Assembly: GCA_007258455.2 (NCBI GenBank)
Contig: VDFB02193867.1
Location: forward strand, 526,256,189-526,320,188
DNA length: 64,000 bases
Direction of reading: 5' to 3'
DNA from: Sequoia sempervirens
Lineage: Eukaryota > Streptophyta > Pinopsida > Cupressales > Cupressaceae
The position numbers and the translations under genes are program-made. Below, piece by piece: positions 35,087-44,318 of this stretch (positions within the stretch are counted from its first letter, which is position 1; each line of letters opens with the position of its first letter). The notes beneath the pieces are model-generated. The model was given only the letters and a program-made list of their open reading frames with translations. It had not been told where the DNA came from and made no database searches.

Positions 35087-35146
35087 ATATGTATGTATGT
35101 ATGTATGTATGCATGTATGTATGTATGTATGTATGTATGTATGTAT
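35087..35146. repeat. (ATGT)n microsatellite
   Basis: About 14 tetranucleotide units with one GCATG variant, immediately after the palindrome. Confidence 0.9.
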
Positions 35147-35505
35147 TTATATATTTGTTGTGATTATAGTGTGTGTGAGAGAGAGAGAAAGCAAGTTCAA
35201 ATTCACACAAGATTTACACATTTGTTGTGATTAGAGTATTTCAAACTTGGTCACCTATGTTAGGTCATGATGCTTGGATAATTGGAGGATGAGGGTGTTT
35301 TTTGTGCATTAGGATTTGTGAAATCAAAGATAAGAAATAAAATTGATAAGAATTTAGAGAAATACTTGATATGAAATCTAAAGTCATCCTTTTGAAAGGG
35401 TTTGAGAATCTAGAGGTCCACAAGTGAAAGAAGGGGTTGTGCAATAGTTCAATTAATACTATAACATTCAACACAATAAAAATGTATACCTCTATTAGCT
35501 TTAAT

Positions 35506-35519
35506 AAGATTCAATTATA
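35506..35519. repeat. SINE target-site duplication (left; right copy 35847-35860)
   Basis: AAGATTCAATTATA occurs identically on both sides of the SINE, the right copy directly after the poly(A). Confidence 0.92.
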
Positions 35520-35846
35520 GCTCTCGGGTTTTCCAGGTGTATGGGCTGGCCGGCTGTTGCGTACCCCCCAGAGGATTAGTCTCGCCCCCGCTCGCCGGAA
35601 TGTCGCTGGGCTAGGTTAATCGCGGGGACACCTCTTGGTTACAAGATCCGACACAGGTAGCGCGGTTGGTTTGAGGCTGTGGGATGGCTCCTCATGGTCT
35701 TGGGTTCGACTCGCTCTCAGGTTTTCCAGGGGTATGGGCTAGCCGGCTGTTGCATACCCCCCAGAGGATTAGTCTCGCCCCCGCTCACTGGAATGTCGCT
35801 GGGCCGGGTTAATCGCGGGGACACCTCTTGGTTACAAAAAAAAAAA
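35520..35846 (+). mobile_element. Dimeric tRNA-derived SINE
   Basis: The layout is body (35520-35643), tRNA-like head (35645-35712), body (35713-35835), poly(A). The head has an A-box TAGCGCGGTTGG at 35658-35669 and a B-box GGTTCGACTC at 35703-35712. The two bodies are about 123 bp, roughly 95% alike by eye and GC-rich, unlike the surroundings. A 14-bp target duplication AAGATTCAATTATA (35506-35519 and 35847-35860) flanks the whole unit, so it was inserted as one piece. The first monomer lacks its head, consistent with 5' truncation of a head-body-head-body RNA. Confidence 0.85.
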
Positions 35847-35860
35847 AAGATTCAATTATA

Positions 35861-36293
35861 TGAAAGTGTGTAGATAAAAGAAATAAAGATAAAAAATGGA
35901 TATCATAATTCTAATTTGTTAATTGATTAGCTTAACCTCAAAAATAATATTGATTAACTTAAAAAAGAATAATAATAATAACCAATAGTGATTAAATGTA
36001 ATTTTCAAATTAATTGAATTCAATAATATTTAAAGAAAACAAATGTGTAGGGTGAGAAACCATTTTAACTGTACTCTATTATCTACTCACTTTTTTTGAT
36101 ACATACTATGCAAAATTCAGCCTTGCAAAATTCAGCCCCATTGTAGACCACTTGAAAATATATTAAATCTTTCCTCTTTTCTTACTCCAAGAAATACCTA
36201 TATAACATGTTTAAATAGGTCAATAATCAATAATTTTAATATTATTTTTTTTAATTGAATTTTGTGATACCATTTATCCCACCTATTACCTAA
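35861..36293. other. AT-rich DNA with no recognisable feature
   Basis: About 430 bases of AT-rich sequence between the SINE and the LINE target duplication. No coding or repeat signal seen. Confidence 0.6.
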
Positions 36294-36305
36294 AATAGAG
36301 TGGTA
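36294..36305. repeat. LINE target-site duplication, first of three copies
   Basis: AATAGAGTGGTA here, again at 43922-43933 at the LINE 3' end, and an 11-base match (AATAGAGTGGT) at 44308-44318. Confidence 0.85.
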
Positions 36306-36626
36306 AAAAAGAGCCAGGACGAAGGTGTATGAGCTCTACTAGGGTTTTGTGTTGTCTGCAGTCACTCTTGGCCCCTCTTGCATCATATTGGGTTGTCTTG
36401 GGTAGGGAACTCCTCTTTTCATGTGTGTATGACCACATTTAGTGTGGTTTTTGTGTTTTAATATGCCTTCAACTGACTCTAACCCAGTAGTTCATGTTGG
36501 TGTTAGTAGTTCATCGGCTTTGATCAATGGCTCATCCTCTGAACAAGTACACCTAGAATTTTTTTTTGAAATTATTTCACGAGGTAAGTGTTCTGACTCA
36601 CTAGCTAATGTGGTTTTTCCTTTACC

Positions 36627-38105
36627 TGATCTGATTAGGATATAGACTAATTGCATAATTAAATGCTTAATTACAACAACTTAAAGTAATTACAAATCCA
36701 TGTACATCATTGAAACTACACATTAAAAACTAAAGGTGAAAAATTAGAATGTGAGAGAGAAGGGAGAGAAAAAGTGCAAACAATTTGATTACACAGTTCG
36801 CCACAAATGTGAATACGTCTCCGGGTTTGCTCCAATAGAGTGAGACCAATCCTTTTAATCTCCAAAAATCAGTTACAAATGCACTATGACCATTCCTTCT
36901 AGCACTTTGGCAGCATAACAATACACTGAAGTACAAGAATGGCTCAAAGAAATCCTTAGAAATCCCTCTTCCGAATCACTTGATTCTCTACTTCATCACC
37001 TACATTTTCTCCACTCCTAAGAGCTCACATTTCCCCCTTTTTATACATGAAATATGCCTAAATAGGCTTAATAAAAATAATAAATGAGAATCCTTTCTTT
37101 AACATTTCATACAACAACTCACTTGTTTTCTAATCCCCTTTGGTTAAAATGGTTAGGAGGTTAACAACAAAATTAAGCCAATTTGTTAAGCTTCGAGCCA
37201 CCTAATGCAACAAAAATAAATAGACCCAATATATATGTCAAGCACTATTGGTGGCCTATCGGTGATTCACATTTTAGCTAACTAGGGGGTTGGTGGTTCC
37301 AACCTCACTGGCCTCTCTTTTTGTCTCCATCCATCAGAAATACACAAGAAAACAAACAGATGTAATACATATCATAAATAGATGTCCATGGTGCAATGGT
37401 ATACCGATCGATTGCTATATAAGCGGTCATGAGTTCGAGCCCGTCAGCTAACAAACTTTTTTTTCAAAGCACTTGCTTGCCAACGCCAACCAAAGAATGG
37501 AGAGGTAGTGACCGAGCCACGTGTCACACCAGGAGGGTGCCACATGGTGAGCTCTGATTGGACCATCTATCTGACATGTTCACTATTGTATGTTGATGAT
37601 GCTGATGACTAGTCTGCCAACTCAGATGCCATGCTGGAGTACAAAGCCACGTCACCTATACAGAAGGGACACGTGTCACTCGGTGATTGGTCTATACAAC
37701 TGCCACATGTCATGCTTTGGTTTTTCCACATTGGATTCCATATGGTATGGACTGACTAATGACGTCACCTATTGTACCATCACATCAATAGAACTTTGGC
37801 TGCCCATATCTTGAGCGTATGATGTTGGATTTTGATGAAATGAACGTTGCCGAAATCATCTCGATGAGCTCTTCAACTTGACACCTCTTTTTGTCAATTT
37901 TTGAAACAATCATTTTTTCCACCTTTCTAGATGCCCCCTAGTGCTAGTTTGATCAAATGTTTGACTAGTTGTAACTTGAGCAAACAGACTCCTTTTTTCT
38001 TCATTCAAGTTGCGCTAGAATCAGGACATCAAGCTCTTTCTAATGGTGCTATAATTTGGAGTATTGGAGACACTTCAATTTTAAGTGAAAATATCCCCCA
38101 AATCA
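36627..38105 (-). repeat. Solo LTR related to the 3493-8827 family
   Basis: 1479 bp, starting TGATCTG and ending AAATCA, with a 5-bp target duplication TTACC (36622-36626 and 38106-38110). It shares the layout of the gag-only element's LTR: the same first seven bases, a conserved stretch ending CACAGTTCGCCA (ACAGAGTTCACCA in the other), TATA-like sequence near 37040, tRNA-like module at 37381-37458, CACGTG-type motifs, and the block TTTTGATGAAATGAACG. It is clearly diverged from those LTRs, so it is a different subfamily. It formed by LTR-LTR recombination inside LINE ORF1. Confidence 0.88.
37381..37458 (+). other. tRNA-like module in solo LTR (antisense)
   Basis: The A-box TGGTGCAATGG is at 37389-37399 and fits TRGYNNARNNG. 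A weaker B-box AGTTCGAGCCC at 37432-37442 has two mismatches, and a T7 run follows near 37457. It occupies the same place as the modules at 4555 and 7940. Confidence 0.45.
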
Positions 38106-38170
38106 TTACCAAATTTTGATTATGCATGTTAATGGCTTGAGCATGATACCCTTGTTGGGTATTTTTTTGG

Positions 38171-38702
38171 GAGGACTCTCCTTGAAAGTGTTCTTAAGGA
38201 GTGGGTCATTAAGGCCTGGGTCCCTCATGGGGTCTACCTTGACATGGTCCAAAACTTGACCAAGGGTTTTTTTCTGTTTCACTTTTCGAAGGTTAATCAT
38301 GTCTAGGCTATCTTAGCCCATGGTCCTTGGTATGTCCAGTCCTCTTTTTTATATTTCTAAGCATGGACCCATGATTTTGTTGTCTCATATGAGACCAAGT
38401 TGTGAGTCTCGGTCTGGACTGAATTTCTTGGTCTTTGGGAGGACTCTCCTTGAAAGTGTGCTTAAGGAGTTGGTTATTAAGGCCTGGGTCCCTCATGGGG
38501 TCTGCCTTGACATGGTCCAAAACTTGACCAAGGGTTTTTTTCTATTTCAATTTTTGAAGGTTAATCGTGTCCAGGCTATCTTAGCCCATGGTCCTTCGTA
38601 TGTCCAGTCCTCTTTGTTATATTTCCAGGTATGGACCCATGATTTTGTTGTCTCATATGAGACCAAGTTGCGAGTCTTAGTCTAGATTGAATTTCTTGGT
38701 CT
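38171..38702 (+). repeat. Tandem duplication of the LINE ORF1 domain, period 268 bp
   Basis: 38171-38438 and 38439-38702 are about 95% alike. The period of 268 is not a multiple of three, so the second copy changes frame. The first copy has TAG and TAA where the second keeps CAG. Confidence 0.92.
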
Positions 38703-39443
38703 ACCTTTGCCTTGTGTGCCTTTTTTGAATCATATTGCACCCTCATTAGGGAGGGTTATTTGCATTGAGCTAGATAGGTTCTTTCAGGACCAACCATAGA
38801 AAAGGGTTTGAATTGAAGTGGACCTTTCCAAATATTTGAAAGACTCCATTGATATCCAAATTGGAGCTCTTTGCCATATCTAGAAGGTCACTTATTTTAA
38901 TCTATCCAACATGTGTTATCAGTGTCAATCCATAGACCACAATATCAAGGACTACCCTTTGGTAGTGCCTCATACACCTTCTCTATAATGAGATGTTGAG
39001 AAACCTTGTCCGATGGATACTTCTGATGGAAAGCATGATGAGAAATGGACTATGGTTACAAACCACAAGAGTAAGTCCATTGGTTGTGGGTCAGTTTCCA
39101 AAACCACCGAACCAGTGAAAGTTGTTTCAAACCCTTTAGCAAAGGGGATAGAAGCTCCTGCTAGGGCTGATAGTGTTTCGTTGCAGCCTAGGCCAAAGGC
39201 CATGCCTCAACCTATTGCTATCATGATGGTGCAACTGAATGTTTTTGCTCCTGTGTTGGGAGCCCAAAGGTGTTCTTGCATCCCTTCTCCTCTTAGGGAA
39301 GAAGGGGAATATGTTCAAGAAAATTGGAGAATTTCCTCTCCTTCTATTCAGATTGGGTCAATTCTGCTAGAATTTTAGTAGAATCATTTCTCTTCTCTGA
39401 ATGAAGAGGAGTCAGACTCTGATGACATGGATGAGTTTCACTC

Positions 39444-40560
39444 ATGAATTTCCTCTCATGGAATTTTTGGCGTCTCATAGACCTCTCCAGAAAGTATTCT
39501 GTTAGAGATACCTTGAGTAAGTATTATGGTATTGAAGTGCTTTGTCTCCAAAAAGTTAATTTTTTTTTTTTACTTTCTTCGGCTTGTCGCTCTATTTGGC
39601 TAGCCAGTAAAATGTTTTGCATTGCTCATGATGCTAGGCATGGTAGATTTTCCACCCTTTTATCCCCATGGTAGCACTCTTGTGTGGTTGACCACGGGTC
39701 TAACCCCACTCATCGGCTCATCTAGATCCTTCTCAACATTGATAATCATTTTTTTGGGATTATTAATTTTTATGCTTTGAATGATGCAATGGAAAACTCT
39801 TTGCTTTGGCATTGGATTGTTGATTCACTGCCAGTTGCTACCTAGTTATTTTTTGGGGATTTCAATATGGTTGAGATGGCATATAAGAAAGATGGCACCT
39901 TACCATTTAGGTGGGAAGTTGGTGAAAGACATGTGTGGTCTTACATGCACAATAAATTGGGGCTTTTTGATCCCAATATTGGCTGCCGCTATTCTCATTC
40001 TCTCTAGCACACTTGGTGTAATTACAGGGCTAGTTCTAATAGAATTTTTAAATTCCTTGATTGTGCCATGATCTTGGCTCAATCTTTTTTCTCTTTTGAC
40101 AACTCTTCCCTTCTGGTTAAGCAGTTCGTGGATGTGACTTTTTCAAACCACTTCCCCATTTCTTTTCATATTGAAAGGGAGACTCAACAACCTCACATGT
40201 GTAAAAATCAATTATTTCTTAACACATCTTTACTCTATCAAAATCCTACCCTAGCTCACATTCACAAAGTTTAGAATTTGGAGTGCAGGCTAGTTCAAAA
40301 TGCAGGTTAGATTACTCGGTGGAATGATGCTATCACTCACATGGCTAGATTTTTGCACATTTATGGGTGCCATCTGGCTATCTTTCATTGATAGTCTTAT
40401 GAGGCTACCATTGCTAACCTCTGCTTAGCTACTGATGATTTGGAAACCAACCCTTTTTCCCCATCATTTCAAGTTAAAGTAGTAGAATTAAGACACAAAA
40501 ATCAAGTTGCAGATAGTTATGCTGCTAGAGGTGCACAAATCAAAGCCTAACTACATTGGC
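39444..40560 (+). pseudogene. LINE ORF2 endonuclease domain, degenerate
   Basis: Starts MNFLSWNFWRLIDLSRKYSV, the standard start of plant L1 ORF2 ('MNFLSWNCRGL'), followed by VLCLQKVNF where intact enzymes have LQE. The catalytic Glu is therefore Lys. Later fragments include the 'FGDFN' strand (FGDFNM near 39855) and positions around 40010-40070 typical of the EEP fold. There are several stops. Confidence 0.8.
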
Positions 40561-40740
40561 TTAAAATTCATGATCATGCCTCCAAAGTGTTTTTTCTAGC
40601 TTTGTGTGCTAGGCACTCTTCCCCAGGCATTAATAAAATTAAAGATGGAATTCAAGTTCTTTTAGAGCTTCCATACATTCTCTAGGCCTTTGTGCATCAT
40701 TATGAGTAGGTTTTCACTACTCAAGATTCCACGCCTAAAC

Positions 40741-41900
40741 AACAACAATCCCTCTAGGATTTCCTTGATGTTGTGCCAAATAGGATTTCCTTATCCCAAC
40801 AAAATTATTATGATCAATTGTTAACAATTGATGATCTAAAGGAGGCAGTTCATTCCATGGATGATGAGAAAGCCCCAGGCATTGATGGGTTCCCTTGTGA
40901 GTTCTATAAAGCCCTTTGGGACTCTGTTTGGAAAAATTTGTATCATGTTTACTTAGAGGCCTTTCATGCAATCTCTCTAGGTAATCTTATAAACAAAGGC
41001 AATATTAAATTCATACCTAAGCCTGGTGATCCCAAATACATTTGTGACTAGTGGCCTATCACACTTCTCTATTTCTCATACAAAATCATTGCCAAGGCTC
41101 TAGCCCTGAAGATACACCATCTTTTACCTTAGATTGTGCACTTGAAGCAAACTAGGTTCATCAAATCTAGGTTTATTCTAGATAATATTATTGTTGTCTG
41201 GGAAGGCATGGAATGGTCCTGACACTCAAACCAAAAATCCATGTTTATCAAGATTGATTTTGTAAAACCCTATGATCACATTGAATGGCCTTTTATTCTT
41301 TCTATGTTGCAAGCTTTGGTTTTTGCGCCCAATTTTATTCAAGTTGTTTGAATGCTTTTCACAGATGCTTCTACTTGCATCACTATTAATGGCCACCAAC
41401 CCTTTGCCTTTGGTCTCTTTTGTTCCATTTGATAGGGATGCCCAATCGCCCCTTCTCTATATGTTCTTACTACTGAAGGCTTTGGTTATCTTATGGCCTA
41501 TGCAATTTTCCAATAGCATGTCAAGGGCATCTTGCAAACAACTCTCAGGCTTAGCTAGTTAATGGAAATTTTGTAAATGAATCTTTCCTCACTCTCTTGG
41601 AGGAAGAAAATAAAATTCAAGTGGTGATTGAATGCCTCAACACTTTTTGTCTTGCTTCTGGCTCTGCCATTCAGTTGCATAAAAATTTGTGCTACACATA
41701 GTCAATCTTTCCTTTCCCTTCTTGGCTTCAGTTGCATGGTTGGAAGTTGATTGGGCCAGGAGAAATTTTTTATATTCTTGGGCATTCCTTTTACTTTTTA
41801 GGCATCCCTAGCTAAGTTGTGACAATTTGTGCTTTCTAGGGTTGAGTAGAAGCTTGCTTATTGGATTACCAAACCCTTTTCTCTAGTGGGGGAATTTTAA
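40741..41900 (+). pseudogene. LINE ORF2 reverse transcriptase, degenerate
   Basis: Readable motifs are DDEKAPGIDGFPCEFYK (40855-40915), GNIKFIPKPGDP, IKIDFVKPYDHIEWPFI (motif A, Asp kept) and GCPIAPSLYVLTTEG (motif B region). The motif that should be F-A/V-DD reads NFVNESFLTL near 41568-41590, so both catalytic Asp residues are changed. Stops are common. Confidence 0.88.
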
Positions 41901-42199
41901 GTCTACTCCAAAGGTCTGGCTCTCATCCAAGTTTACTATTCCTCCTGTTGGGCCCCATCCAAAGCTTCCTACTGAAAGCTTGAAAAATTACTCCATGATT
42001 TTCTTTGGGCCTCTTCTCAAACCCACACAAGGTTTCATTATGTTGCTTGGGAATTCTGTTGCTTCCCCAGAGATTCTGGAGGACATGGGTTTCTCTCTAC
42101 TTAATGACAAGGGACTGTCTTGTGTGATAAATGAGTTATATGTGCCCTTACTGGTGATGAGGTTTGGAAAATTCTTCTTTGACATTGTATTCAGTTAAG

Positions 42200-43000
42200 T
42201 TTTCCTATTCATAAACCCACCTAGAAGGGGATTGAATTTCAAACCCTTTTGGTCATGGAGGAACCAATCCAAATTATTGGGACTTTTGTGGCCAAAATAA
42301 TTTGGCATGCCTGGGAGGCTATTAATCCCTGGCTCTAGTTTTCATGATGGCATTTCACTTAACCAACATAATGTTTGGTGTTCACCTCTTTTTTCTTGTA
42401 ATGGTCAACCATTGGCTAAATTGCCTTGGCTTAAAGCTCTTAGATTCCACAAGAAGGATATCCAAACTCTACAACATATTTTTCATAGACCCACCATGCA
42501 TATCATGCAATGGGACAAATCTCATGCCTTGTGCAGGCTTCAAAACCAGGACCGTGCAACCTTTGATGGTTTGGTGAATGCTATTCTAGATGAAATGCAT
42601 CATAAAATTGGTATTCATGGGTCCAAACCTTGGTGGAAGGACTAGAAGTGGTACACAAACACCCCTTTCAAGAATTACAAGCCTTGGCTTGGTTATAGGT
42701 GGCTCTCACCACACTTTCCCATGATTTAGAGTTTGAACAAGAGGTGGCTTCTCCAATCTCTCGCTCATGTCTGGTGTAAAATATTTGCTACCACTTGGTC
42801 TGTAAGTGTTGAGCTAAAAATTTCCCACTTTTCTTGGTGTATTATTTTTCAAGGCTTGCTTGTGGGCTCTTGGCTTGTTCACCTGGGGGTTCATGACCCC
42901 CATTGCCCCTTTTGTGGGAAAGCATACACTTTTAAGCATATTTTTTTGGTTTTTTCCTAGAGCTCAATAGTTTTGGACTTGGATTCATGACTTCTTTTGG
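42200..43000 (+). pseudogene. LINE ORF2 zinc-binding RVT domain, degenerate
   Basis: 42733-42960 includes KISHFSWCIIFQGLL and HCPFCGKAYTFKHIFLVF, corresponding to the 'CPxCG...E..xHLF' of the zf-RVT domain found C-terminal to RT in plant LINEs. The region before it (42307-42645) is continuous LINE sequence without a named domain. Confidence 0.75.
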
Positions 43001-43099
43001 CCTTTTAGGTTGAATCCATTCTCCTAGAATATGATTTTATTAGCTGACTTGCCCAGACTTCTGACTAAGTATACCTAGCTTTGGCACACTTTCAGAGTG

Positions 43100-43921
43100 G
43101 AAATCCTCTTCAATATCTAGAAAGACAAAAATGCTTGCATATTTTCTTATTCACAACTCAATAATTATGTCTCTTTGTATGCTAAATAAATAATTTGTTC
43201 TAATGTGTTATTATAGATTCAGGTGCAAGGTAATAAATTTGCACTTGAAGTTGCTCACCTGCAAGTGCTCCTGGACCACTGTGGTAATGCCCCATGTACT
43301 ATTGCTTGGGTACCCTCATTTCCATCCTCCTCCCATGGTCGATCACCTTCTTAGGGTTGACAACGGAGTGGTTTTGTGTGTCCCCTCTCTCAGCCTCCTC
43401 TTCGGAAAGACTCTCACCCTCCTCGTCCAACCTATTCTCCTCTATCATGGGTTAGCTAGGGATGGCCCTCTAATGGTGCTTCGAGGAGCGATGGTGGTAG
43501 TTTTGGGTGCCCCTTTGATGGTACTCTTGCTTCTGGCTCTAGATGGCCAAACTCTAGTAAAAGCTTTTCACAGCTGGTGTTTGCAATCTTGTCTCATTGT
43601 GAGGACAAAGACAAAGAAAAAGAAAAAGATGATGATGAAGGTTGGGGTCCTCCTCCTAACATCACTCCAAACCCCATTGTTGTATGGGGGAAGAATTTGG
43701 ATGACAGAGATCCTCTTGGATCTGTTGGCACTGCTATGGCCACTTAATTGCCTTTTTTAATATGTTTGTTATTATAGACTTCTGGGCTTGACCCATGAGA
43801 ATTTTTTTTTTGGGCATGGACCATGTGACTCTTGGGGTGTGCGTTCTTACCACCCATCTTTTTTTGTGAATATGTACTTTTATATTAATTTTTAATATAG
43901 ATAACTACTTATTGATAAAAC
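43100..43921 (+). pseudogene. LINE ORF2 C-terminal tail and 3' untranslated region
   Basis: One frame reads QVQGNKFALEVAHLQVLLDH and then a Pro/Ser-rich part, ending near an acidic KDKEKEKDDDEGWGPPPN stretch at 43615-43660. After the stop at about 43745 comes a T-rich 3' region ending at the target duplication. No poly(A). Confidence 0.55.
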
Positions 43922-43933
43922 AATAGAGTGGTA

Positions 43934-44306
43934 TACTTTGATAAAAATTTGTTGTTCCTGAGAATACTCCCATGGAAAAATGCTCTACTTGGATACTCTT
44001 TTCTTCTCCTTGATCGTTACTCTACTCAATTACTTGGAGTGTACAAGAAACATTAGCTTTGCTTTCCCTCCCCAAACAGATATCAAAGTATTATTATGCC
44101 TTGCATAACCACCCCACTTTGATTTGGATCAAAATGGGTCCCCCCTTTTTCTTTTGGTTTCTTTGCTTCTGGTTACTTGCTTTCCTCTTTGGAATTCTTG
44201 TATTTTCATCTTAATTTTGACTTTTGATCTATCTGATTTAATTCTAGGTTTGTCTCAGCTTGAGTTGGTCTTCTTCTTGCTGAAAATTGAATGAAATAAT
44301 CATAAG
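43934..44306 (+). mobile_element. Probable 5'-truncated LINE 3' end in the duplicated target site
   Basis: About 373 bp between the second copy of the target sequence and a third, partial copy (44307-44318). Its T-rich composition and the ending GAAAATTGAATGAAATAATC resemble plant L1 3' regions. It is not similar to the 3' end of the LINE just upstream, so it would come from another subfamily. Confidence 0.5.
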
Positions 44307-44318
44307 CAATAGAGTGGT

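Larger units (their letters stand above)
36442..39378 (+). pseudogene. LINE ORF1 (nucleic-acid-binding protein), interrupted
   Basis: Begins around the Met at 36463 (MPSTDSNPVVHVGVSSSS) and reads to 36626, where the solo LTR enters. It resumes at 38111 with WLEHDTLVGYFFGRTLLES and IKAWVPHGVYLDM, matching the DUF4283 domain of plant LINE ORF1 proteins. That domain is then duplicated in tandem. A knuckle remnant CYQCQSIDHNIKDYP (last Cys replaced) lies near 38920-38950. A 121-codon basic Pro/Ser-rich tail follows (39013-39378). It is broken by stops, the LTR and an out-of-frame duplication. Confidence 0.8.
36306..43921 (+). mobile_element. L1-type LINE, full-length-like but degenerate, with nested solo LTR
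   Basis: Flanked by a 12-bp target duplication. Without the solo LTR it is about 6.1 kb, the usual size of a plant L1. The plus-strand order is 5' leader, ORF1 (DUF4283-like domain and zinc knuckle), ORF2 endonuclease, reverse transcriptase, zinc-binding RVT domain, a C-terminal tail and a 3' end finishing TTATTGATAAAAC without a long poly(A). Many stops and frameshifts show that it is dead. Confidence 0.88.

Noticed and set aside
43203..43760. 185-codon open frame starting MCYYRFRCKV
   Set aside because: The neighbouring frame gives better continuity with LINE ORF2 (QVQGNKFALEVAHLQ), so this is a shadow.
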